Assembly: GCA_019636695.1 (NCBI GenBank)
Contig: JAHBXD010000006.1
Span: forward strand, 144,454-208,453
Direction of reading: 5' to 3'
DNA: 64,000 bases
Source of the DNA: Phycisphaeraceae bacterium
Lineage (GTDB): Bacteria; Planctomycetota; Phycisphaerae; Phycisphaerales; UBA1924
Shown here: positions 26,594 to 36,276 of the stretch, piece by piece
How the letters are laid out: every line of letters begins with the position of its first letter
How positions within the stretch are numbered: position 1 is the first letter of the stretch
Position numbers and translations under genes: made by a program
Notes under the pieces: model-generated
Databases searched by the model: none
What the model saw: the letters and a program-made list of their open reading frames with translations, nothing else
What the model was told of the DNA's origin: nothing

Positions 26594-29500
26594 TTATCGA
26601 CTGACGGCGATGAGCCGTCGGGCCTACTCGGAACAACTTGGATCCAAGTCTTGAAGGTGGAGATGTGTTGATTGCCGTCTTCATCCACGCCGGTGATGTG
26701 TACGCGCACGCGGTGGATACCGGCTGGTACACCCGGGATCGGCCCGACTGCCCATGCGGCGACGTCGGCCTCGAACCAAACTGCGGAGAGAGAGACACCC
26801 AATTCAATCGGCTCGTTCTGCTCGATATGAACTATCACTGACAGACGATCGTGAAATTCTCCTTCAACCGCGGCGATAAGACCGAGCTGGAATGCTTTAC
26901 CGGCCACGGGATCGGTCCGCCGGAGCGCATCGTCGCAAGCAAAGGCATCGGTGAGAATCAGGCTGTTCGACCAAGAGATATGATCGTCGAAAGGATCGAC
27001 TGCATCGTCGGCCAAGCGGGCGAAGATTCGGCCATCGGCCCATGCACCGACCATCATTCCGTTCGGAAGCACGGCAAGTGCCTCGACGGCCGACTCGGCT
27101 CGCGCAAGTGAGAGTATTTCTTCGCCTTCGTGAGTATGAAACAATCGCACCGAGCCGTCTCGCCAGCCGACAATCACACGCGAGCCATCTCGGACAAATG
27201 CCAGTGCTGAGACTGGAGCTCCTCCACTGCTTCGTTGCACCAGGACCGGATCGTCCGCATCGGTTGAAAAGAACCGGAGGTCACCCCGAAAATCGCCGCA
27301 AACTCCGCGCCCATCAGACGTCATACCCAACATCATCACCGGCCCGGCACAGATAAATCGAAGGAGAGGTTCCGAGCGTGAATCTTCGTACGCATATACA
27401 CTTCCATCAGACAGTCCGATCAAGAGCACGCTGTGGCCTCGGCCCCACGCAAGCGCCGTGATGACTCCGGGCATGGAGAGCGTCTTCACCGGTGCTGATG
27501 GTCGGGAAACACCATGAATAGCGAGCACCGTTTTGTCGGCAAGGGCAAATCTGGCACCATCATCACTCAACGATCCGATACCGAAATCGACTGAGACCGA
27601 CCCCAAGTGCGTTCTGTGCTGCAGGCTGTGGTGGACTACGGCATCGCCCTGCCCATTGATCCATGCAAACGTATTGCCGTCGTCTGAGGCACCGAACCAA
27701 ATGTAGCCGTGCTGGTCATGGACGATGCTAGCGTCTATCAGCTCGAGCGTGCGGGGCTCAAACTGTGCGAGCCGACCATCCAGGCTTGCAAGCAGCAGAC
27801 CACCCGCTCGTGATGTGATTTTCATGGCGAGAGGTCGGGTCGCCGACGCCCGCTTCCCCGCTTCATCAAACAGAATCGGTTCTAATCGCCACCAAAGAAC
27901 TCCCTGGGCATCATCTAGTGAAACCAGACGCAATTCCCCAAGAGTGGTTTCGATTGTTGTTGCCGCACGAACGGACGCCGTATGTCCTCGCAACATCGCA
28001 TAGAGTGTACCATTCAAGGCATCGAGCACGTGCATGCGGAGGTCGGCCCCTCCGGCGAGCAGGGCGCTGTCGCCGATCGGCGCAAGAGTGAGCACTTCGC
28101 TCTGGTGCTGTGCCAAACGACCACGATATCGATAGTCACCCGATTGAGCCTGTTCCCAGACGAAGACCCCGCCGCCGCTTGTCCCCGCTGCGATAATTCG
28201 CCCAGACGGAGTCTCCAGAGTGGTCATGGCCCGTACCGCAGAGCCATCGGTCTCTCCAGGCCACTGAACCTTCCACAGCGTGGTCTCACCACTCTGATCC
28301 GGCACAAGTAACCGACCTCGGGCATCACCTGCGATCGGAAATTGCTCTCCCGATGGATAAACCAAGGCAGTCAACTCGTAGGCTTCATCCGCATGGGTCC
28401 ACATCATACTTGGTGGGCCACCATCGGAGTACCAGCCACGCCCGAACTGGTCGATGAATGCCCACGTCTTTGCGCCATCAGAAATAGCAATGATTCGAGG
28501 AGGCAGCAATCCCCTCGTTTCAGGTACGAAAAGCTGCAAACTTCGGCCATCTCTCTGCAGCAGCCATATCCCTCCTGCTTCATCTGACGCGATAAGGGTT
28601 TGTGCATCGGGAGAGGCGACCAACCGCGCAAGCGGAATGCCAAGATCGGCTCGCGCGATGATGTCTCCATCCGCATTCAGCATAATCACTGCGCCATCGC
28701 TTGTTGCTACGGCCACATGGGGTCCGGCCTTGGCAAGACCTCGAATACCCGTTACCCCGGGAATGACCAGACCATGGCTGCGATCGGCCTTCCTGCGAAG
28801 GTAATCAAGCTCCCACCCACCTAGACCTGTCTGTAAAGCCACACGCTCAGCGGCAGCGAGCCTGGCCCGGGCCTGATGAGGATCAACCTCCAGGGCAAGG
28901 TCTGCCGCGGATACAGCTCGCAGATATGCGCGTAATTCAGCGGCGGATCGCGCAGCTTCCGAACGCTCGCGTTCATGGCGCAGGGCATCCACTGTTCGAT
29001 GAAGCTGGCGGTTAGCCGAAGCGGCCTTTTGCCAGTTGACGATCGATGCGGCAAACGCGCCGATGAGTGCGATCACTGCCATGCTGCCGATTAGCAATCC
29101 ACGGCGATGTCGTCGTATGAATTTTCGGATACGGTACGCACGCGACGGCGCCCCGGCAAGCACTGGCTCGCTCATCAAATGTCGACGTAGATCGGCGATC
29201 AACTCAGCGGCAGATGCATATCGATGATCTCGCTCCTTATCCATGGCTTTCATGACGATCCAGTCAAGATCATCTCGCAGCATTCGCGCAAGTGTTGCCG
29301 CGTTTGTGCGTCGCAATGCGGCGACATGATCCTGTTCCGACGATCGAAGTACACAGAGACTCGGACGAACGGTTTGAGCATCCCGAATCGCCTGCTGGAC
29401 TTCGGCATATCCGCCCTTACGAAGGGCTTTACTTTCAACGGGAAGCGCTCCGCTAAGTAACTGGTAGAGCAACACACCCAATGAGTAGATATCCGCGCGA

Positions 29501-30189
29501 GTATCCACGTCGTATGGTCCGAGTGCCGCCTGCTCCGGACTCATGTACTCCGGTGTGCCCACGAACTGACCGACCTCAGTCATCATGACACGTGCAGGGT
29601 CTTCATCAGGCTGGGTGGCCTTGGCGACGCCCCAATCGATGACCTTGGGCTGGGGCCGCGGACCGTCAGTCGTCACGAGAACATTGCTCGGCTTGATATC
29701 TCTATGGATAATGCCTTTGTGGTGTGCATACTGCACCGCGTCGCATACTTCCATGAACAGACGAATCCGTTCCGAAATGTTCAATCGATTCGTGTCGCAG
29801 TACGATGTCAGGGTCTCGCCGCGAACGTACTCCATCACGAAGAATGGTCTCCCGGCTGGTGTCGTCCCGGCGTCGTAGATACGCGCAACCCCTGGATGAT
29901 CCATCAAAGCCATTGCCTGACGTTCGGCCTCAAAGCGGGCGACGACCTGACGCGTATCCATGCCCGGCTTGATCAGCTTGACAGCGACCTTGCGGCGGAC
30001 GGGTTGTTCCTGTTCGGCCAAATAGACGAGCCCGAATCCACCTTCCCCCAGCAGGCTGATCAGGCGGTAGGCATCGACTCGATCACCGGGGGCAAACTCC
30101 GGATCACCTGTGCGGCCTCCCCAGGCTAGCCCGGATAGGTCGGCCGGGGGGTTTGGATCGAAGCGGGGTTGAACGTGACCGGAATACAT
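26590..30189 (-). CDS. Transmembrane Ser/Thr protein kinase with C-terminal beta-propeller
   Basis: About 1199 residues. The kinase domain spans residues ~40-340: glycine loop LGEGGFGLVYLA, catalytic Lys in VAVKLIKPG, HRDIKPSNVLV, DWGVAKAT (DFG replaced by DWG) and GTPEYMSPEQ. A single transmembrane helix at ~365-385 (LLIGSMAVIALIGAFAASIV) is followed by a short coiled coil. About 600 residues of WD40-like blades then follow (repeated units such as VWWR, LAWGRGHSVLLIGLSDGSV and ALAFVRDGSRVIVGWRDGS), and an Ig-like end. The propeller would sit on the far side of the membrane as a sensor. ATG 30189 was chosen because the kinase region starts soon after it. It converges on the sigma factor unit. 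Confidence 0.9.
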   Translation of the reverse strand: MYSGHVQPRFDPNPPADLSGLAWGGRTGDPEFAPGDRVDAYRLISLLGEGGFGLVYLAEQEQPVRRKVAVKLIKPGMDTRQVVARFEAERQAMALMDHPGVARIYDAGTTPAGRPFFVMEYVRGETLTSYCDTNRLNISERIRLFMEVCDAVQYAHHKGIIHRDIKPSNVLVTTDGPRPQPKVIDWGVAKATQPDEDPARVMMTEVGQFVGTPEYMSPEQAALGPYDVDTRADIYSLGVLLYQLLSGALPVESKALRKGGYAEVQQAIRDAQTVRPSLCVLRSSEQDHVAALRRTNAATLARMLRDDLDWIVMKAMDKERDHRYASAAELIADLRRHLMSEPVLAGAPSRAYRIRKFIRRHRRGLLIGSMAVIALIGAFAASIVNWQKAASANRQLHRTVDALRHERERSEAARSAAELRAYLRAVSAADLALEVDPHQARARLAAAERVALQTGLGGWELDYLRRKADRSHGLVIPGVTGIRGLAKAGPHVAVATSDGAVIMLNADGDIIARADLGIPLARLVASPDAQTLIASDEAGGIWLLQRDGRSLQLFVPETRGLLPPRIIAISDGAKTWAFIDQFGRGWYSDGGPPSMMWTHADEAYELTALVYPSGEQFPIAGDARGRLLVPDQSGETTLWKVQWPGETDGSAVRAMTTLETPSGRIIAAGTSGGGVFVWEQAQSGDYRYRGRLAQHQSEVLTLAPIGDSALLAGGADLRMHVLDALNGTLYAMLRGHTASVRAATTIETTLGELRLVSLDDAQGVLWWRLEPILFDEAGKRASATRPLAMKITSRAGGLLLASLDGRLAQFEPRTLELIDASIVHDQHGYIWFGASDDGNTFAWINGQGDAVVHHSLQHRTHLGSVSVDFGIGSLSDDGARFALADKTVLAIHGVSRPSAPVKTLSMPGVITALAWGRGHSVLLIGLSDGSVYAYEDSRSEPLLRFICAGPVMMLGMTSDGRGVCGDFRGDLRFFSTDADDPVLVQRSSGGAPVSALAFVRDGSRVIVGWRDGSVRLFHTHEGEEILSLARAESAVEALAVLPNGMMVGAWADGRIFARLADDAVDPFDDHISWSNSLILTDAFACDDALRRTDPVAGKAFQLGLIAAVEGEFHDRLSVIVHIEQNEPIELGVSLSAVWFEADVAAWAVGPIPGVPAGIHRVRVHITGVDEDGNQHISTFKTWIQVVPSRPDGSSPSVDN

Positions 30190-30262
30190 GTCAAGAACCT
30201 TCCCGTGGCACAGCCGCACTGCGTCTGGAACAGGAACACGATACCATGCCCAACCCTGACCT

Positions 30263-33085
30263 ATGCGCCATGACACCCAACGCATCTTTCTCGGGTGGGA
30301 CCGGCCCATCCTCGGATCCGCGGCAGAGTGGATTGTGAACCATTTCGCGGACGGGAACGAAGTAGATCTCGCCTCGTACGGATGTGTACTTCCCACTGCA
30401 CGAGCAGGCCAGTTCATGCTCGGTGCGTTGATGGATCGCTGTGAGGCATATGGCTACGCGCTCGCGCCTCCGGAGTTTTTCACCCCGGGGCATGTGGTCT
30501 CGCGGTTGGCGCCACCCCCTCGTCCACCGGCCCATGCCGCGATTCGAACACTTGCCTGGGTTGATGCCCTGCGATCGATGGCTGACAGACTAGGCCCGCT
30601 GGTCAGCCATCCTCCTTCGGAGCATGAGTGGAATGCCTGGAGTGCAATCGCGAAGGTATGTGCAGATACATCCGCATCGCTTGCTCAAGGCGGCTTACTT
30701 GCCGACGACGTGCTGGAGCGTGCAAGGAAGATCCCCGGATGGCATGATGATGCTCGCTGGGAAGTCTTTCGATGCGTTCAAGCCCGATATCGGGAATTGC
30801 TCACAACATGGGGTGTCGTGGACCTCGACATCTGGGGAGCGGAAGCACGCTTAATCGAGGGTGCTCTGCGCAACATGCCATTGATTCTTGTCGGCGTCGC
30901 CGATATGCCGCCGGCAGTTGCGGGTGTATTGCGAATCGCGCCTGGCCGCAATATCTCGCTCATCGGCGCACCGGAGTCCGAATCAGACGCATTTGATGAC
31001 CTGGGAAACGTCTGCACCAGCGCGTGGGCAGACCGATCGCTGCACGTACCGGAAGATATGCTCACCGTGGTCGACCAGCCGAAAGATGCTGCCGACCAAG
31101 TACTGGTGATGCTCGCAGAGCTCAACGGAAGGTACAGTCCGGATGATATCTCTGTGATTGCAACCGACAGAGGCATTGTGGCTGCCATCGATCGCGCGGG
31201 GATCGCCTCAGGCGCTGTGCGGTTTCGAGCCCCCCCGGGAAGAACCCTGGCCGCATCAGCTCCGGGGGTGCTGCTCAATCTTGCCGCATGTTTCGCTCGG
31301 ACGGGTCAGGTACGCGACGCAGCAGCGATTCTGAAGCACGTGCATGTCGGCGACTGGATTGAACGAACTACAGGAGAGGATTGCACTCGACTTTTCACGC
31401 GGATCGACCGTTACCTGATGCGTCAGATCCCGGGGAAACTCTGCGATGCCCCCGCGGCAGAACCCCGAAATGGTCAATTCCATCTGGAGACGCTCAAGGA
31501 CCTGCTTTCGGCGCTGATGGGAGACCTTATCTCAGAGGCAGACTCTGTTCGCGCGATCGTCGAATGGTCCTCGCCCATTCTGCACATGCTGAAGACCGTC
31601 TATGCCGAGCTGCCTTACAACCGGAAGGATCCAGGATCACTTGAAACGGCACAGGCCTGCCAGCATGTACTGGATGTTCTACAGGCCATCAGGCGGATGC
31701 CGGCGAACGCTTGTCGGGTCAGATCGTTCGAAGCGATTGCCTGCGTGCTCGACTCCGTTCGCGACATTCCGCTTGCTTCTCCGCCTGATCATGAAGCTGT
31801 TGAAATGCTTGGATGGATTGAGGCTCCGTGCGAAGAGGCACCGGTAGTGATCTTGGCTGGCATGAATGAAGGGCTGCTCTCGCGTGGAGATAGCTCGGAT
31901 TCAATACTCCCTGAATCGTTGCGGACAACACTTGGACTTCATGACAGTCGTCATCGGCTTGCACGTGATGCATATTCGCTCATGTTCCTGTTATCATCAC
32001 GACTTATTACGCGATTCATCACCATTCGCAATAATGATACCGGCGATCCGTGGATTCTGAGTCGCTTGCTTCTGCAACCCGAAGATGACAATGTGTTAGC
32101 CGGACGCATAGACCGCTTCTGTCGCGGAGGTAGACCCCATACACGTGTCGTCAGCCCAGTACGAGATCGCGATAGGCCACCATTCTCAGTTCTCACCGTG
32201 CCGACAGAGCGACTTCAACCGGTGATGTCAATTGCTGTTACGGATTTTCAACGGTACCTTGCAAGCCCATATGCCTTTATGGTTGAGCGGGTCTTGCGGA
32301 CTGAAGAGATCGAGCGTGACGTTCGCGAGCTTCGTCCGACAGAGTTTGGGGCGCTTGTGCATGACGCGGTTTCACTGCTTGCTGAGCCGCCGTGGAGTAC
32401 CGAGGAACGCGCCACACATCTTGCTGCCGGAATGTGCGATCGCCTTTCCATGATTGCACGACAACGATACGGCACGAACCCTTCGGTGGCCGTTCGCGCG
32501 CAGGTTCGAATCGCCATGCGACGGCTGCAGGCGTTTGCGGAAATCCAAGCAAATCGTGTGCGCGAAGGCTGGGAAGTCATTTCGGCTGAATGGTCGCCCT
32601 CCCCGGGTGCTGCAAACATCGTTGTAGACAATGAGCCGATGTTACTCCGAGGGCGTATCGACCGGATTGATCGACATTGTGTGAACGGTGTGTACGCCAT
32701 TCTTGATTATAAAACCGGTGACACTCCCATCACGCCGCAGAAAGCGCATCAGCACACTGTGCGCGGATGGACAAACCTGCAACTGCCGCTCTATCGATAT
32801 CTGGCAAGACCGATCACCGGGAATGCAGATATCGTATTAGGCTACATTCAAATCCCCCGTAGAGCGCACGATACACGGTTTGAGTATGCAGGATGGTCTG
32901 CTGCAGAGCTGGCGGACGCCGACGCCGTGGCAGCTGATGTCATTCGACGTATCCGTAGACAGGAGTTTATCGATCGAGGAGATCCGAACCGTCTATACGG
33001 TCGCTTGGCATGGATCTGCGGCGGCGGGGTGCTTCCCGACGAGTCGACCGAGAACGATTTTGACGACGAGGAGGACTCGCCGTGA
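30263..33085 (+). CDS. AddB-like nuclease/inactive-helicase subunit
   Basis: 940 residues. The N-terminus (YGCVLPTARAGQFMLGAL) matches the degenerate helicase domain of AddB/RecB-exonuclease-type proteins. The C-terminal ~260 residues form a PD-(D/E)XK nuclease: EFGALVHDAV (His), GRIDRIDRH, the active-site ILDYKTGD and the downstream LQLPLYRYL. The Cys cluster that holds the iron-sulfur centre of Bacillus AddB was not seen. With the next gene it would form a two-nuclease AddAB-type enzyme that processes double-strand breaks for recombination. It overlaps addA by 4 bp (GTGA), and its ATG at 30263 is 73 bp from the divergent kinase start. Confidence 0.85.
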   Translation: MRHDTQRIFLGWDRPILGSAAEWIVNHFADGNEVDLASYGCVLPTARAGQFMLGALMDRCEAYGYALAPPEFFTPGHVVSRLAPPPRPPAHAAIRTLAWVDALRSMADRLGPLVSHPPSEHEWNAWSAIAKVCADTSASLAQGGLLADDVLERARKIPGWHDDARWEVFRCVQARYRELLTTWGVVDLDIWGAEARLIEGALRNMPLILVGVADMPPAVAGVLRIAPGRNISLIGAPESESDAFDDLGNVCTSAWADRSLHVPEDMLTVVDQPKDAADQVLVMLAELNGRYSPDDISVIATDRGIVAAIDRAGIASGAVRFRAPPGRTLAASAPGVLLNLAACFARTGQVRDAAAILKHVHVGDWIERTTGEDCTRLFTRIDRYLMRQIPGKLCDAPAAEPRNGQFHLETLKDLLSALMGDLISEADSVRAIVEWSSPILHMLKTVYAELPYNRKDPGSLETAQACQHVLDVLQAIRRMPANACRVRSFEAIACVLDSVRDIPLASPPDHEAVEMLGWIEAPCEEAPVVILAGMNEGLLSRGDSSDSILPESLRTTLGLHDSRHRLARDAYSLMFLLSSRLITRFITIRNNDTGDPWILSRLLLQPEDDNVLAGRIDRFCRGGRPHTRVVSPVRDRDRPPFSVLTVPTERLQPVMSIAVTDFQRYLASPYAFMVERVLRTEEIERDVRELRPTEFGALVHDAVSLLAEPPWSTEERATHLAAGMCDRLSMIARQRYGTNPSVAVRAQVRIAMRRLQAFAEIQANRVREGWEVISAEWSPSPGAANIVVDNEPMLLRGRIDRIDRHCVNGVYAILDYKTGDTPITPQKAHQHTVRGWTNLQLPLYRYLARPITGNADIVLGYIQIPRRAHDTRFEYAGWSAAELADADAVAADVIRRIRRQEFIDRGDPNRLYGRLAWICGGGVLPDESTENDFDDEEDSP

Positions 33086-36000
33086 CAAATACGATTTATT
33101 CTGAAGGTTCTGGAAGCCTACAACCTGGGGACATCGCCAGCGCTCCGTATGTGATGATTCTGGCTTCGGCCGGATCGGGCAAGACCTATCAGTTGACCAC
33201 GCGGCTCGCCGCACTTCTCCTGAATGGGTGTCCACCCGATCGGTTTCTGGCCTCGACATTCACTCGAAAGGCCGCAGGTGAGATTCTCAGTCGCGTGCTC
33301 GCTCGTCTGGCCAGGGCTACGCTGGAAGGAGACCATCGGCGTGAACTCGGATATCAGATCGGACGTCATCTTGATGCAACAGAGTGCGGAAGAACGCTCA
33401 GATCCGTGTGCTCTCACATCAACCGCATATCCATCCTGACTCTTGATGCACTGCTTTTCAAAGCGGCTCGCTGCGCCGGGCTCAACCTTGAAGCGCCGCC
33501 CGGGTGGCGGCCCGCGGACGATATCGAGCTTGCCGATGTTCAGCGACGAGCAATTGAGAATCTCTTGCGCGAAATGGATGATGACATGCTTGAACAGAGC
33601 ATGCTCCTGCTCGGACGCGGTGCTCCCAGTCGGTCCGTGGTTCAGGCGATTGATCGATCGGTTTCTGCAGCGCACCGGGCGATGCAGGAAAGTATCCGCG
33701 TGCCATGGGCTTGGGAAGTTGTCGGATCAAATGCTCCGCCTGCGATGACAGAGGCTATCAATTCAGCACATAGAACCATCGAGAAGCTGTGTACGGATGG
33801 CGTGCTTCCAGATAGAATGGCGACCGCAGCAAGGAAGCTCGTCGAGCATTTCCTCATGCGACAGTGGAAGACGTTCGTTAAGAGCACGCTCGCGAAGGTT
33901 GTCTCGACACCCAATCCGAGTTATTACCGAGCGCTGATTCCGGATGAGCTTCAAGAAGCAATCAGGACAATCCGGCAATTTGCGTCAGCATCGCTCCTTC
34001 ATGAACTTCATGGGGAGAACCGCGCCACCCGCGATCTGACCGCCAGATATGACCTTTATCTTGCCGCGGCGAAGCAGCACTCAGGGTTATATGCATTTGA
34101 CGATGTGCCGAGCATGCTCTTGGCAGACCAGATGTCCTTTGCCGACATGCAGTATCGGATGGATACGACGATCGACCATGTACTTCTGGATGAATTTCAA
34201 GATACATCTCGGGAGCAGTTCGCATTTCTTGAGCCGATGCTCGACGAGCTGATTTCATCTGATTCGTGGCGGACTGTAATGTGCGTTGGCGATATGAAAC
34301 AGTCGCTGTATGCATGGAGGCGTGCCGACCCGGAAGTGATGGAGCACGTGAGCACCCGATGGCCGGGGCTTAAGCAGATGCAACTGCTTCGCAGTTATCG
34401 ATCATCACAGGCGGTTCTTGATTTTATCAATCAGGTATTTCTAGATCTATCAGCCAACACTGCTCTCTCTGAGTGGCCTGATGTCGCCGAAGCATGGGGA
34501 CGGTGGTTTCGTGCTCATGAACCCGCAGTACGGTTGCAGGGACATGTGCGTATTGCAGTAGCCTCGCCGTATCCGGAGCGTGCAAACAGCACGCACGATC
34601 GCGAAGCTTGCTACCACCTTGCCGTTGATCGCTGCCTTGCACTTCATCGGATGTCGCCCCAAGCTTCGGTCGGAATCCTGCTCCGCGAGAAGAAGGGCAT
34701 GGCTCGCCTCTTTCAGATGCTCCGTGCTCAAGGACTTGATGTCAGTCTCGAAGGAGGCGGCATGCTCGCCGATGCCCCTTCTGTGCTTGCAGCACTTTCG
34801 CTGCTGCATCTTGCTGAGCATCCCGGAGACACGCTGGCATTCTTTCACGTCGCGACCTCCCCATTTGCGAACCTTCTGGATATCAACGATCCGATCGATT
34901 TCTCGCACGCTCCAGTCGTCAGCCGGCAAGTCAGTCGGTGGATTGCTCGCGACGGTCTCGAACGCACCCTTATGCGGCTCTATCCGGGTGTCTCCTCGGG
35001 GCCATCGTCACGCAACTCCGAGCGATTCTTGCAGCTTGTCGAGCTCGCGGGGCGCATGGAATCTCGCCCCCCCCTCGCACTCAGCGTGTTTATCGATGCT
35101 GCGCTCTCCACGCGTGTTGAATCACCGTCGCCTGCCGCGATTCGAGTGATGACGATTCATACCTCCAAAGGTCTCGAATTTGATGCCGTTATTCTGCCTG
35201 AGTTATTCATCCCGTTTATACGATCTCGTCGGCGCCTGCTGATTGACCGAGAACATGCCCTCGGCGAAGTTCGCTCGGTCACATGGAGCGCAGATCAGGA
35301 TCTCACTGCTGCCGACGACAGGCTTGCCGCGATCACTCGAAATCATCAGGCACGAGAAGTGCGTGATGAATTGAGCACTCTCTATGTTGCCCTGACGCGT
35401 GCTGCCCACGCGATCGAGTTGATTTTCCCCCCGCCAAGAACAAAAACGAAATCTGCAGCCAGACTTACTCCCGCCGCAGTCATATCGAGTGCCCTACACC
35501 TCGGTGAATCCCCTTCATCTGAGCAGGTTCTGTACGAATCCGGAGACCCGATGTGGCACACCACGGTGCCTGCTGCTCAACCGCCCCCGGCAGCCGAGCC
35601 GATCACGCTGCGCCTCGCTGAAGCGACAACTCCGCGAACGAGCCGACTTGCCCGCGTCACCCCTTCACAAATCGCTTCAACGGGTGCATCGACCTTATCG
35701 TATCTCTTCCAGGCCGACTATCCCCATGCTCGTACACGTGGTGTTCTCTGGCACGCGTGGCTCGCGCAAATTGCGTGGCTTGACGAGGGTATACCGGATT
35801 CTGATGCACTGCGAAATGCCACCGAGACCGTCGAGGTTGAAGGGCTTGATATTGAGCTTGAACTACGCGCCTTCTATGCGGCGTTACATTCAGCCACGTT
35901 CGAACAGGTGTTGCGCCGTGCACGATACCTCGGTTTCCCGGGGCAACTCTCGGTATTCCGCGAACGCCCTTTCAGCATTCGACTTCCCGATGAAAGCGCG

Positions 36001-36276
36001 ATACTTGCCGGTAGAATCGACCGCCTTGTCGTCGCTCGCGGAGCGGACGGTGCGCCTCTATGGGCCGAAGTGCTCGATTTTAAAACCGATCTTTCCTTAC
36101 ACCCATCCGCGGCCGCAGACACAACGGAAACCTATCGCCCGCAGATTGACGCCTATCGCCATGCTGCAGCTTCACTCTTTCGCCTGCCGCAAGCCAAAGT
36201 CGCCGCGACATTGGTCTTTCCCAGCACCGGCAACATCATCGAGTTACATTCCCTGGATGCCTTGCGCTCGCCATGA
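33082..36276 (+). CDS. AddA-like helicase-nuclease (UvrD/Rep superfamily I)
   Basis: 1064 residues. All superfamily I motifs are present: I ASAGSGKTYQL, Ia STFTRKAAGEI, II VLLDEFQDTSREQ, III VGDMKQSLYAWRRADPE, IV LLRSYRSSQAV, V MTIHTSKGLEFDAVILPEL and VI TLYVALTRAAHAI. A C-terminal PD-(D/E)XK nuclease follows (LAGRIDRLV, AEVLDFKTD, YRPQIDAYRHA), as in AddA and RecB. With the upstream AddB-like protein it should make a helicase-nuclease for end resection; Chi recognition cannot be judged. The GTG start lies in a GTGA overlap behind GAGGAGG. The stop overlaps the ThiF-like gene by 4 bp. Confidence 0.9.
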   Translation: MTNTIYSEGSGSLQPGDIASAPYVMILASAGSGKTYQLTTRLAALLLNGCPPDRFLASTFTRKAAGEILSRVLARLARATLEGDHRRELGYQIGRHLDATECGRTLRSVCSHINRISILTLDALLFKAARCAGLNLEAPPGWRPADDIELADVQRRAIENLLREMDDDMLEQSMLLLGRGAPSRSVVQAIDRSVSAAHRAMQESIRVPWAWEVVGSNAPPAMTEAINSAHRTIEKLCTDGVLPDRMATAARKLVEHFLMRQWKTFVKSTLAKVVSTPNPSYYRALIPDELQEAIRTIRQFASASLLHELHGENRATRDLTARYDLYLAAAKQHSGLYAFDDVPSMLLADQMSFADMQYRMDTTIDHVLLDEFQDTSREQFAFLEPMLDELISSDSWRTVMCVGDMKQSLYAWRRADPEVMEHVSTRWPGLKQMQLLRSYRSSQAVLDFINQVFLDLSANTALSEWPDVAEAWGRWFRAHEPAVRLQGHVRIAVASPYPERANSTHDREACYHLAVDRCLALHRMSPQASVGILLREKKGMARLFQMLRAQGLDVSLEGGGMLADAPSVLAALSLLHLAEHPGDTLAFFHVATSPFANLLDINDPIDFSHAPVVSRQVSRWIARDGLERTLMRLYPGVSSGPSSRNSERFLQLVELAGRMESRPPLALSVFIDAALSTRVESPSPAAIRVMTIHTSKGLEFDAVILPELFIPFIRSRRRLLIDREHALGEVRSVTWSADQDLTAADDRLAAITRNHQAREVRDELSTLYVALTRAAHAIELIFPPPRTKTKSAARLTPAAVISSALHLGESPSSEQVLYESGDPMWHTTVPAAQPPPAAEPITLRLAEATTPRTSRLARVTPSQIASTGASTLSYLFQADYPHARTRGVLWHAWLAQIAWLDEGIPDSDALRNATETVEVEGLDIELELRAFYAALHSATFEQVLRRARYLGFPGQLSVFRERPFSIRLPDESAILAGRIDRLVVARGADGAPLWAEVLDFKTDLSLHPSAAADTTETYRPQIDAYRHAAASLFRLPQAKVAATLVFPSTGNIIELHSLDALRSP

